DNA of 7,065 bases. Origin: an uncultured Roseburia sp. GTDB taxonomy: Bacteria > Bacillota > Clostridia > Lachnospirales > Lachnospiraceae. A model generated the notes under the pieces. The model was given only the letters and a program-made list of their open reading frames with translations. It had not been told where the DNA came from and ran no database searches. Both the position numbers and the translations under genes were made by a program. The DNA lies in contig CAKRCJ010000114.1 in assembly GCA_934307185.1 (NCBI GenBank), positions 1-7,065 on the forward strand, in the 5' to 3' direction. Shown in pieces: positions 1 through 5,835 of the stretch. Positions within the stretch are counted from its first letter, which is position 1. Each line of letters begins with the position of its first letter.

Positions 1-454
1 GGATATTGAAATTGGTTCTCCGGTGAAGGGGGAAGCGGTTGCGATTAAGGAAGTGAGCGACCCGACGTTCGGAGATGAAATCTTAGGAAAAGGTGTTGCG
101 ATTATTCCGTCAGAGGGAAAGATTTATGCACCGGCGGATGGAAAAATTGAGATGATTTTTGACACAAAGCATGCCGTGAGTATGACAACAGTCGATGGGG
201 CAGAGCTGTTAATTCATATCGGACTGGACACGGTGGCTTTAAAAGGAGAGTATTTTGAAGCACACAGGGCAAATGGTGATTTGGTGAAAAAAGGCGATTT
301 ATTGATTTCCGTAGATTTGGCGGCAGTGAAGGCAGCCGGCTATGATACAATTACACCTGTCGTCGTGTGTAACACGCCGGAGTATCAGTCTGTGAATGCT
401 GTGACAGGCTCACAGGTAAATCCGGGGGATACGGTACTGATTTTAAAAAAATAA
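1..454 (+). CDS. PTS sugar transporter EIIA component, glucose family (5' end outside window)
   Basis: Cytoplasmic phosphocarrier that passes phosphate from HPr to the EIIB domain of a sugar permease. Codons run in frame from base 2 to a TAA at 452-454, giving 150 visible residues. The opening residues DIEIGSPVKGE already match the N-terminal strand of the family (typical SPVSGEVV), so the GTG at 23 is an internal valine codon and the true start lies upstream. Numbered from the first visible residue, the two active-site histidines are His57 (in KHAVS) and His72 (in LIHIGLDTV, the phosphorylated one). Their 15-residue spacing equals His75/His90 of E. coli IIAGlc. About 18 residues are missing if the protein is free-standing like E. 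coli Crr; a fusion to an upstream domain cannot be excluded. The EIICB gene follows after 78 nt and lacks its own EIIA domain, so the two are probably partners. The family is certain; sugar specificity is not readable here. Confidence 0.93.
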   Translation, partial: DIEIGSPVKGEAVAIKEVSDPTFGDEILGKGVAIIPSEGKIYAPADGKIEMIFDTKHAVSMTTVDGAELLIHIGLDTVALKGEYFEAHRANGDLVKKGDLLISVDLAAVKAAGYDTITPVVVCNTPEYQSVNAVTGSQVNPGDTVLILKK

Positions 455-468
455 ATCAGCAAGGCACG

Positions 469-499
469 TATTTTAGCCGTTAGTATGCGGCATAAAATA
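469..499 (+). other. Intercistronic stem-loop between EIIA and EIICB genes
   Basis: The left arm 469-479 (TATTTTAGCCG) pairs with 488-499 (CGGC, one bulged A at 492, then TAAAATA). This gives an 11-bp stem with an 8-nt loop at 480-487. It is followed by a purine-rich stretch and not by a run of T, so it does not look like an intrinsic terminator. It could be an mRNA stability or processing element that sets EIIA and EIICB levels separately; that role is inference. The in-frame ATG at 485 lies inside the loop. Confidence 0.45.
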
Positions 500-514
500 A
501 AAGGGATTATAAAA

Positions 515-524
515 AAAGGAGGAG
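515..524 (+). promoter_or_regulatory. Ribosome binding site that fixes the EIICB start at 533
   Basis: AAAGGAGGAG at 515-524 is a near-perfect Shine-Dalgarno sequence with 8 nt between it and the ATG at 533. The in-frame ATG at 485 has no comparable site and would add a lysine-rich 16-residue leader not expected in this family, so 533 is chosen. Confidence 0.85.
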
Positions 525-532
525 CTTTTAGT

Positions 533-2005
533 ATGATGAAGTATTTGCAGAAACTGGGAAAAGCGTTAATGCTTCCGGTAGCATGTCTACCAATCTGTGG
601 TATATTAATGGGTATTGGGTATGCTCTTTGTCCTTCCACCATGCAGGGTGGTGAAGTAACCGGTATTATTCAGATGATAGGTTTCTTCCTCGTAAAAGCA
701 GGTGGAGCGTTACTCGACAACATGGCAATCCTTTTTGTTATCGGTGTCGGTGTTGGAATGGCAGATGACAATGATGGTACAGCAGCGCTTGCAGCTTTAG
801 CATCCTGGCTTATGATTACAAATCTTCTTTCCACAGGAGTTGTCACAACCTTGATGCCGGCAATTGCTGACGATGCAACAAAGACACTTGCATTCAATAA
901 GATTGCCAATCCGTTTATCGGTATTCTGGCCGGTATTATCGGTGCAACCTGTTACAATAAGTTCAAAGGAACCAAGCTGCCGGATTGGTTATCATTCTTC
1001 AGTGGCAAACGCTGTGTGGCAATTGTAGCCGGTGTTGTATCCATTATCGTATCTGCAATTTTATTATTTGTATGGCCGGTATTATTTGGAGTTTTAGTTG
1101 CAGTCGGAGAGTCTATCGTAGGACTTGGAGCAGTCGGCGCAGGTATTTATGCATTCTTAAACAGATTATTAATTCCGACCGGTTTGCATCATGCGTTGAA
1201 CAATGTATTCTGGTTTGAGACAATCGGACTTGGTGATTTACAGCACTTCTGGGCTGGCGAGACATCAGCGGATGTATCCTGGAGCCTTGGAATGTACATG
1301 TCAGGATTCTTCCCATGTATGATGTTTGGTATTCCGGGTGCGGCACTTGCCATGGTTCATACCGCAAAGAGCAATAAGAAAAAAGTTGCTATCGGACTGG
1401 TTGCTTCCGCAGCACTTTGTGCATTTGTCTGTGGTGTTACAGAGCCGTTCGAATTCGGTTTCATGTTCCTTGCACCAGGACTTTATGTTGTATATGCATT
1501 ATTATATGGTATCTTTACCGTAATTACCGTTGCGTTAGGCTTCAGGGCAGGCTTCAGCTTTTCCGCAGGAGCAACCGACCTTCTTTTCTCTGCTTCCCTT
1601 CCGGCAGCACAGAGAACATGGTTGATTATTCCGCTTGGAATTGCAGCATTTATTGTATTCTATGTTGTATTCCGTTTTGCTATCGTGAAGTTTGATTTAA
1701 AGACTCCGGGCAGGGAAGATGATGATGTAGAGGCAGAGAAAAAAGCAGAGCTTGGAAATAATGACTATACCGCAGTGGCAGCCATTATTTTAGAGGGCGT
1801 CGGCGGTGCAGAAAATGTTACAAGCATTGATAACTGTATTACAAGACTTCGTCTTGAAGTAAAAGACAGCACAATTGTCGATGAAAAGAAGATTAAATCT
1901 GCAGGGGTGGCAGGTGTAATCCGGCCAAGCAAAAAAGCCGTTCAGGTAGTCGTTGGTACAAAAGTCCAGTTCGTAGCGGACGAATTTAAAAAATTGTGTA
2001 AGTAA
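533..2005 (+). CDS. nagE: PTS permease EIICB, glucose/N-acetylglucosamine family (NagE-like)
   Basis: Membrane permease of 490 aa that imports and phosphorylates a sugar. The EIIC domain (about residues 1-385) is a chain of hydrophobic segments. It carries family landmarks: an N-terminal QKLGKALMLPVA amphipathic stretch, GLHHALNN at 217-224, GMYMSGFFPCMMFGIPGAALAM at 253-274, GVTEPFEF at 301-308 and GFSFSAGATD at 340-349. A charged linker (about 386-410) leads to the EIIB domain (about 411-490), whose NCITRLRL at 434-441 holds the phospho-accepting Cys435. The GFFPxMMFGxPGAALAM block and the GFSFSAG segment are closer to NagE than to PtsG as I remember these families, so N-acetylglucosamine is the best guess; glucose or another amino sugar remains possible. 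E. coli NagE carries EIIA at its C-terminus; here the chain stops after EIIB, and EIIA is the separate upstream gene. A second ATG directly follows at 536; the first fits the ribosome binding site well. The unit ends at a stem-loop 64 nt downstream. Confidence 0.9.
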   Translation: MMKYLQKLGKALMLPVACLPICGILMGIGYALCPSTMQGGEVTGIIQMIGFFLVKAGGALLDNMAILFVIGVGVGMADDNDGTAALAALASWLMITNLLSTGVVTTLMPAIADDATKTLAFNKIANPFIGILAGIIGATCYNKFKGTKLPDWLSFFSGKRCVAIVAGVVSIIVSAILLFVWPVLFGVLVAVGESIVGLGAVGAGIYAFLNRLLIPTGLHHALNNVFWFETIGLGDLQHFWAGETSADVSWSLGMYMSGFFPCMMFGIPGAALAMVHTAKSNKKKVAIGLVASAALCAFVCGVTEPFEFGFMFLAPGLYVVYALLYGIFTVITVALGFRAGFSFSAGATDLLFSASLPAAQRTWLIIPLGIAAFIVFYVVFRFAIVKFDLKTPGREDDDVEAEKKAELGNNDYTAVAAIILEGVGGAENVTSIDNCITRLRLEVKDSTIVDEKKIKSAGVAGVIRPSKKAVQVVVGTKVQFVADEFKKLCK

Positions 2006-2068
2006 AAACTTCCATGCAAAGCATGTGTAGCGAACAATGGTAAAATAAAAAATAATCCCTTTCTTTAC

Positions 2069-2108
2069 AAAGCGGCTCGAAAAAAGAGCCGCTTTGTTGC
2101 ATTTTGTT
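2069..2108 (+). terminator. Intrinsic terminator after the PTS genes
   Basis: A perfect 10-bp inverted repeat, AAAGCGGCTC at 2069-2078 and GAGCCGCTTT at 2086-2095, encloses a 7-nt loop. A T-rich but interrupted tail (GTTGCATTTTGTTC) follows. It sits 64 nt after the EIICB stop and just before a new promoter, as expected for the end of the PTS transcript. The T tract is not ideal, so some readthrough is possible. Confidence 0.8.
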
Positions 2109-2112
2109 CTAC

Positions 2113-2141
2113 TTTACAATAAAAAGAGCTAATGATACAAT
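2113..2141 (+). promoter_or_regulatory. Sigma-A promoter with extended -10, for the coiled-coil protein gene
   Basis: TTTACA at 2113-2118 (5 of 6 to consensus) is followed after exactly 17 nt by TACAAT at 2136-2141 (5 of 6). TGA directly before the -10 gives a TGn extension. Transcription would start near 2148, leaving a leader of about 39 nt with a good Shine-Dalgarno site (GGAGGA at 2174-2179) 7 nt before the ATG. Its position directly after a terminator supports it. Confidence 0.78.
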
Positions 2142-2186
2142 GAAGTAGGTTTTTATGGAAATATTTGACTGTGGGAGGAAGCGTAA

Positions 2187-3077
2187 ATGGCACATCTGTT
2201 AAAGCGGATAGCGCAGATTGACCCAAGACAAAAGAAATCAGACAAACAGGAGATGCATGAGTCTGTAAAAGAAAATAAAACAGTACACGCAAAGAACAAG
2301 GTACACAATGGGGAAAGGACACAGAGAAAAGTGGAAAAAGAAGATTTCTTATTAAGCCAGATTGATGAATTCAGGGAAAAAGCAAAGCAGCTGCAAAGCC
2401 TTTTAGCATCAAAGGAGAGCAAAGTACAGGAATTGCAGAGTTTAGTAAGCGAACGCGAAGATAAGGCGCAGGAATTAGAGCAAATCTTAACCGAGCGGCA
2501 GGAAGAGGCAGATAAGATTATTTTTGATTTCAGCCGTAAAGTAGACGAGCTTGCTGCAAAAGTAACTGCAAAGATGTCAGAGATTGAGGTTACTGTTTCA
2601 AAAGAAGTGGAAGAAGTAAAGCAGGCGGGAGACGAGCAGATGGCAGCAAACCGCAAGCTTGTGAATGAGCAGATTATCGTCAATAAAAAGCTCGGTGAGG
2701 ACCAGTTGGCAGCAAGCAGAAAGTTTATCGAAGAACAGGCGACTGCAAGCAGACAGTTCATCGAAGAACAGACGGCAGCTAATAAAAAGCTCAGTGATGA
2801 GCAGATTGCAGAAGTAAAGGCATTATTAGAGAGTGCAACGACACAGATAGATACAATCAAGTCAGAGCTTTCGGACAAAGTTCATTCAGAGAACGTAAAA
2901 TGTTACCGCAATATACAGGACCTTTTTAATGAATTTGACTCTAAGATTGAAAAAATGGATGAGATGGAAAAGGGGATAAACTCTGTAAAAGGTTTTGTGA
3001 AGGTACTGTCATGGTTTTCCATTGTTAACTTTATCGTGTTAGTCGTATTTATTTTACATTCTTTTGGAATATTTTAA
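2187..3077 (+). CDS. Tail-anchored coiled-coil membrane protein with heptad and hendecad repeats, function unknown
   Basis: A 296-aa protein that I cannot assign to a characterised family. A basic, hydrophilic N-terminal region (1-50) is followed by a long predicted coiled coil (about 52-265) in two repeat styles. Residues 65-106 hold three tandem 14-residue units beginning K-[AV]-[KQ]-[QE]-L. Residues 150-215 hold six consecutive 11-residue units of the form [ED]-Q-x-A-[AS]-[NS]-[RK]-K-[LF]-[IL]-[ED]. A single hydrophobic segment (about 273-293, LSWFSIVNFIVLVVFILHSF) lies at the very C-terminus with almost no tail, so the protein is probably tail-anchored with its coil in the cytoplasm. There is no signal peptide, enzyme motif or histidine/cysteine cluster (one Cys, 239). 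It has its own promoter and a strong ribosome binding site, so it is likely expressed. The pyrophosphatase gene follows 83 nt later without a clear terminator or promoter between them. A scaffold, spacer or cell-envelope role is a guess from shape alone. Confidence 0.85.
   Translation: MAHLLKRIAQIDPRQKKSDKQEMHESVKENKTVHAKNKVHNGERTQRKVEKEDFLLSQIDEFREKAKQLQSLLASKESKVQELQSLVSEREDKAQELEQILTERQEEADKIIFDFSRKVDELAAKVTAKMSEIEVTVSKEVEEVKQAGDEQMAANRKLVNEQIIVNKKLGEDQLAASRKFIEEQATASRQFIEEQTAANKKLSDEQIAEVKALLESATTQIDTIKSELSDKVHSENVKCYRNIQDLFNEFDSKIEKMDEMEKGINSVKGFVKVLSWFSIVNFIVLVVFILHSFGIF
2379..2504 (+). repeat. Three tandem 14-residue (42-bp) coiled-coil units
   Basis: Residues 65-78 (KAKQLQSLLASKES), 79-92 (KVQELQSLVSERED) and 93-106 (KAQELEQILTERQE) align without gaps. 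Each is two heptads, with L at positions 5, 8 and 9 or close equivalents. The DNA units have diverged more than the protein units. The repeat is therefore visible mainly at protein level. Confidence 0.75.
2634..2831 (+). repeat. Six tandem 11-residue (33-bp) hendecad units
   Basis: Six gapless 33-bp units encode residues 150-215: EQMAANRKLVN, EQIIVNKKLGE, DQLAASRKFIE, EQATASRQFIE, EQTAANKKLSD and EQIAEVKALLE. Units 3 and 4 share 26 of 33 bases, and units 2 and 5 share the block AATAAAAAGCTC. The array therefore probably grew by internal duplication and then diverged. An 11-residue period is the mark of a hendecad (weakly right-handed) coiled coil, distinct from the heptad pattern upstream. 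Confidence 0.85.
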
Positions 3078-3160
3078 GGGGAAGAAAAAGCAGGCACATT
3101 GTGGAACATAATATACAATAAGCTTTTGGGGAACAATAGGAATAGAGAAGTGAGGAAGAT

Positions 3161-4816
3161 ATGAATATTGAACCAAAAAAGGTATGGGTAGTAGGACATA
3201 AAAATCCGGATACAGATTCTATCTGTGCAGCTATCTCATATGCGTATTTGAAAAATCAGTTAGGAGAACGTGAGTATGTGCCAAAACGTGCAGGCACGAT
3301 TAGTGAAGAAACCCGGTATGTATTAGATTATTTTAAGGTGGAAGATCCAGAACTCATTACAGATGTAGGCGCACAGCTGAAGGATATTTCCATCCGTAAG
3401 ACAGCAGGTGTAAGTTCACAGATTTCGTTGAAAAAGGCATGGGAAACCATGAAAAAATTAGACGTTGTAACACTTCCGGTAACAAACCGCCTTGGCAAGT
3501 TAGAAGGTGTTATTGTTACAAAGGATATTGCAACCTCCTACATGGATGTTTACGATAATCATGTGTTATCAAAAGCAAGAACACAGTTTAAAAACATCGC
3601 AGAGACATTAGACGGCAATATCATTGCGGGAAATGAACATGCCTATTTTGTCCGGGGAAAAGTAGTGATAGGTGCCTCAAACGCGGAATATTTAGCCGAG
3701 TTTATGGAAGCCGACGACATGGTAATCTTAGGCTCTAAAAAAGAGGTGCAGATTAAAGCATTAGAGTGCAATGCGAGCTGTATTATTGTCGGCTGTGGTT
3801 TTGAGGTGGACCCGGAGGTCATTCAGATGGCAGACAAAAAAGACTGTATCATCATTACAACGCCATATGATACCTTTTCCATTGCGCGTCTGATTAATCA
3901 GAGTATGCCAATTAAGGAATTTATGACAAAAGAGCATCTGATTACGTTCGATATTGATGACTATGTGGATGATGTCAAAGAGACAATGTCAAAAATCAGA
4001 CACCGTGATTTCCCAATTTTAGATGAAAATGGGAATTACATCGGAATGGTTTCCAGACGTAATTTGATGAGCATGCAGAAAAAACAGATCATTCTGGTAG
4101 ACCATAACGAAAAATCACAGGCGGTAGACAATATTAACGAGGCAGAGATACTAGAAATCATAGACCACCACAGATTAGGAAGCCTTGAGACGATTTCGCC
4201 GGTTTATTTCAGAAACCAGCCGCTTGGATGTACATCTACGATTATTTATCAGATGTTCCAGGAGAAAGCAGTGGAAATTCCGCAGCATATTGCAGGACTT
4301 TTACTTTCGGCAATTCTTTCCGATACCTTAATGTTCCGTTCACCGACCTGTACGCAGCTTGATATTCTTGCGGCAGAGGCACTTGCAGAGATTGCCGGTG
4401 TAGACATTGAAGTACATGCAAAGAACATGTTTAAAGCGGGAAGTGATTTTAAAAATAAGACAACAGAAGAAATTTTTTATTCTGATTTTAAAGTATTCCA
4501 TACAGATGAGACAGATTTCGGCGTTGCACAGATTAGTGCAATGAGCAGGGAAGAGCTGGATAAAGTAGGAGAGAAGCTTCGTCCATTCATGAAGGAAGTG
4601 TTGGGCGAGAAACGTCTCGACATGGTGTATGTGATGCTGACCGATATTTTGGAGGAGTCCTCAAAAGTTATCTTTGAGGGACACGACGCTGGAAAAATCC
4701 TCGCGGAAGCCTTTGATAAAGAGGAGAACGAAAAGGGCATTCTTTTGGAGGGCATTATCTCCAGAAAGAAGCAGATGATACCTACACTGATGAATGCCAT
4801 GGCAGAGAGAGTATAA
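3161..4816 (+). CDS. ppaC: Manganese-dependent inorganic pyrophosphatase, family II, with CBS and DRTGG regulatory domains
   Basis: Cytoplasmic enzyme of 551 aa that hydrolyses PPi to two phosphates, pulling biosynthetic reactions forward. The DHH catalytic domain is split by a regulatory insert. VGHKNPDTDS at 11-20 supplies metal ligands His13, Asp17 and Asp19; VDHNE (Asp314), IDHHRLG (His336, His337) and LSDT (Asp388) complete the site. The C-terminal DHHA2 domain ends with SRKKQ at 534-538, the substrate-binding loop. Between residues about 70 and 306 lie a first CBS motif (to about 127), a DRTGG-type domain (about 130-245) and a second CBS motif (about 252-306). In studied clostridial homologues, AMP and ADP bound to the CBS domains inhibit and diadenosine polyphosphates activate; the same control is inferred here. 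Ordinary PpaC is about 310 aa, so this is the long regulated class. A GAGG-type ribosome binding site lies 5 nt before the ATG. No convincing -35/-10 pair is visible in the 83-nt gap upstream, so readthrough from the coiled-coil gene is possible. Confidence 0.96.
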   Translation: MNIEPKKVWVVGHKNPDTDSICAAISYAYLKNQLGEREYVPKRAGTISEETRYVLDYFKVEDPELITDVGAQLKDISIRKTAGVSSQISLKKAWETMKKLDVVTLPVTNRLGKLEGVIVTKDIATSYMDVYDNHVLSKARTQFKNIAETLDGNIIAGNEHAYFVRGKVVIGASNAEYLAEFMEADDMVILGSKKEVQIKALECNASCIIVGCGFEVDPEVIQMADKKDCIIITTPYDTFSIARLINQSMPIKEFMTKEHLITFDIDDYVDDVKETMSKIRHRDFPILDENGNYIGMVSRRNLMSMQKKQIILVDHNEKSQAVDNINEAEILEIIDHHRLGSLETISPVYFRNQPLGCTSTIIYQMFQEKAVEIPQHIAGLLLSAILSDTLMFRSPTCTQLDILAAEALAEIAGVDIEVHAKNMFKAGSDFKNKTTEEIFYSDFKVFHTDETDFGVAQISAMSREELDKVGEKLRPFMKEVLGEKRLDMVYVMLTDILEESSKVIFEGHDAGKILAEAFDKEENEKGILLEGIISRKKQMIPTLMNAMAERV

Positions 4817-4829
4817 AAGTAAAAATAAA

Positions 4830-5684
4830 TTATACCGGGGGAGTATCTTTTGCGTGCAAATCGCGGGGAGACTCCCCAAAGCATTTTTTGTAGGCGCGTG
4901 AAAATGTGGAATAGTTTTTAAAACCACATTCGAAGCATGCCTGTGTGATTGGCATTCCATTCCGGATAAAATCTTTGGCAAGAAGGAGACGCTTCGTGGA
5001 GAGATAACTCCCAATGGTATAGCCGGTCTCTTCCTTGAACGTGTGCATCAGATAATAACGGCTTAGGTAAAAGTGCTTTGCAAGAAAGTCGATAGTTATC
5101 TCCTCCGTGAGGTGGGAGTTTAAATAATCGAGGATTGCAAGCACTTTTTCATTGGAAGAAGAATTACTAATATAGTGAATATTGTCATGAATGGCAGCAC
5201 GGTTGAGCTGTATCATAAACTCTAAAAAAAGGAGGGTATGATACAGCTCATTTGCATAATCTGTGTCATGCAGGGAGTGCTCTAATTCGTTTGTAACTGC
5301 TCCAAGCTTTCTCGTGCCAAAGGAGTTGACACGTAAAACATGGGACTGTTCTTCATGTGCTTTTTTAAAGCAGAGATTTAAGTCTGTATTTTCACTTTGA
5401 TAGGATTGTAAAAAATCCGGTGAAACATATATAATAATTCTTTCGTAGGCGGCATCACTGTGAATGACCGGGCGGTGGACTTCGCCGGCATTGACAAATA
5501 CAACATCATTTGGCTTCAGGTCATAAGAACGGCCCTCGATGGTATAAGTCACATCCCCGCTTAAAAAAATGAGTATTTTGTTAAAATCATGATAATGAAA
5601 GGAAAAGTCCTTTTTTTTCGTATCAGTTAAATGGAACATTTTAAAATTGGTGTTCAGATATCCGGTTTTTTCATATTCATTCAT
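4830..5684 (-). CDS. AraC-family transcriptional regulator with N-terminal cupin domain
   Basis: A 284-aa DNA-binding regulator. The N-terminal half holds a cupin-like sensor fold: HYHDFNKILIFLSGD at 30-44, the GRSYDLKPNDVVFVNAGEVH segment at 51-70 and IIIYVSPDFL at 83-92. The C-terminal half (about 178-280) is the double helix-turn-helix domain. Its first helix-turn-helix lies around 195-220 (LAKHFYLSRYYLMHTFKEETG) and the second around 245-267, ending in the family signature GFKNYSTFSRAYKKCFGESP. On the - strand AAGAAGGAA (complement of 5692-5700) lies 7 nt before the ATG. The gene is divergent from dapF and convergent with ppaC. Cupin-type members often sense sugars or other small carbon compounds; the ligand here is unknown. 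Targets could include itself, dapF-murE or distant genes. Confidence 0.95.
   Translation of the reverse strand: MNEYEKTGYLNTNFKMFHLTDTKKKDFSFHYHDFNKILIFLSGDVTYTIEGRSYDLKPNDVVFVNAGEVHRPVIHSDAAYERIIIYVSPDFLQSYQSENTDLNLCFKKAHEEQSHVLRVNSFGTRKLGAVTNELEHSLHDTDYANELYHTLLFLEFMIQLNRAAIHDNIHYISNSSSNEKVLAILDYLNSHLTEEITIDFLAKHFYLSRYYLMHTFKEETGYTIGSYLSTKRLLLAKDFIRNGMPITQACFECGFKNYSTFSRAYKKCFGESPRDLHAKDTPPV
4838..4889. terminator. Candidate bidirectional terminator overlapping the 3' end of the AraC-family gene
   Basis: GGGGAGT at 4838-4844 pairs with ACTCCCC at 4871-4877. A smaller TTTG/CAAA hairpin (4849-4852 with 4857-4860) lies inside the 26-nt loop. On the + strand T6 follows at 4884-4889, after a 6-nt gap. 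On the - strand a T-rich run (complement of 4813-4830) follows the stem. The two convergent genes have only 13 nt between stops and no other stem-loop is evident, so this may end both transcripts. The long loop and offset T tract keep confidence low. Confidence 0.35.
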
Positions 5685-5718
5685 GAAGCAATTCCTTCTT
5701 TCGCCACTGTTATTTTTT

Positions 5719-5747
5719 AGTTTACGTTAGAAACGCACAATTTGCAA
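5719..5747 (-). promoter_or_regulatory. Probable promoter of the AraC-family gene
   Basis: Reading the - strand, TTGCAA (5742-5747, 4 of 6 to the -35 consensus) is followed after exactly 17 nt by TAAACT (complement of 5719-5724, 4 of 6 to the -10). Transcription would start near 5712, leaving a leader of about 28 nt. Both boxes are moderate, which would suit a regulated promoter. Confidence 0.5.
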
Positions 5748-5761
5748 TATTTTTTCGCACA
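5734..5761. promoter_or_regulatory. Candidate operator: CGCACA direct repeat 22 bp apart
   Basis: CGCACA occurs at 5734-5739 and again at 5756-5761, a 22-bp period close to two helical turns. One copy lies in the spacer of the proposed araC-type promoter and the other just upstream of its -35 box. AraC-family proteins bind direct repeats through two helix-turn-helix units per monomer, with roughly 21-bp spacing in the classical araI site. Autoregulation is inferred; six-base matches can arise by chance. Confidence 0.3.
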
Positions 5762-5771
5762 GAATTCATAT

Positions 5772-5797
5772 TTGTTTTAAATAGTGTTGAGTATAAT
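5772..5797 (+). promoter_or_regulatory. Probable promoter of dapF-murE
   Basis: A perfect -10 hexamer TATAAT lies at 5792-5797. The nearest -35-like sequence, TTGTTT at 5772-5777, is only 14 nt away, shorter than normal. The -10 is therefore well supported and the -35 is not. The start would be near 5804, about 32 nt before the dapF ATG. A poor -35 often means dependence on an activator, here possibly the divergent AraC-type protein. Confidence 0.5.
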
Positions 5798-5821
5798 AAA
5801 ATTAGTATAAAAACGAAATGC

Positions 5822-5829
5822 AAAAGGAG
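5822..5829 (+). promoter_or_regulatory. Ribosome binding site that fixes the dapF start at 5836
   Basis: AAAAGGAG at 5822-5829 lies 6 nt before the ATG at 5836. The in-frame ATG at 5818 precedes this site and is only about 14 nt from the likely transcription start, so it is not the start. Starting at 5836 gives the usual MKFTKMHG opening of the family. Confidence 0.85.
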
Positions 5830-5835
5830 ATAATT

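Noticed and set aside
23..454. GTG at 23 as start of the EIIA gene
   Set aside because: The seven in-frame codons before it encode residues that fit the family N-terminal strand, and no ribosome binding site is visible in the 22 bases present. The gene continues upstream of the window.
485..532. ATG at 485 as start of the EIICB gene
   Set aside because: It lies in a stem-loop loop without a ribosome binding site; AAAGGAGGAG is placed correctly for the ATG at 533.
2013..2025. CATGC/GCATG mini-hairpin after the EIICB stop
   Set aside because: Only 5 bp with a 3-nt loop and no T tract; the 10-bp stem-loop at 2069-2095 is a better terminator.
2379..2831. Repeat array considered as CRISPR or a non-coding satellite
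   Set aside because: Units are multiples of three, contiguous without spacers, diverged at DNA level and conserved in protein pattern, so they are coding coiled-coil repeats.
2153..2878. Long open frame of 241 codons on the - strand
   Set aside because: It lies antisense to the repeat-rich coiled-coil gene and encodes a low-complexity Ser/Cys-rich product, a by-product of the sense codon pattern. The + strand gene has the promoter and ribosome binding site.
3107..3119. CATAAT and TACAAT as -10 boxes for a ppaC promoter
   Set aside because: No -35-like hexamer occurs at 15-19 nt spacing and there is no TGn extension, so a dedicated promoter is not supported.
5818..5835. ATG at 5818 as start of dapF
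   Set aside because: The ribosome binding site lies between it and the ATG at 5836, and the family starts with the [12 protein letters not shown] sequence encoded from 5836.
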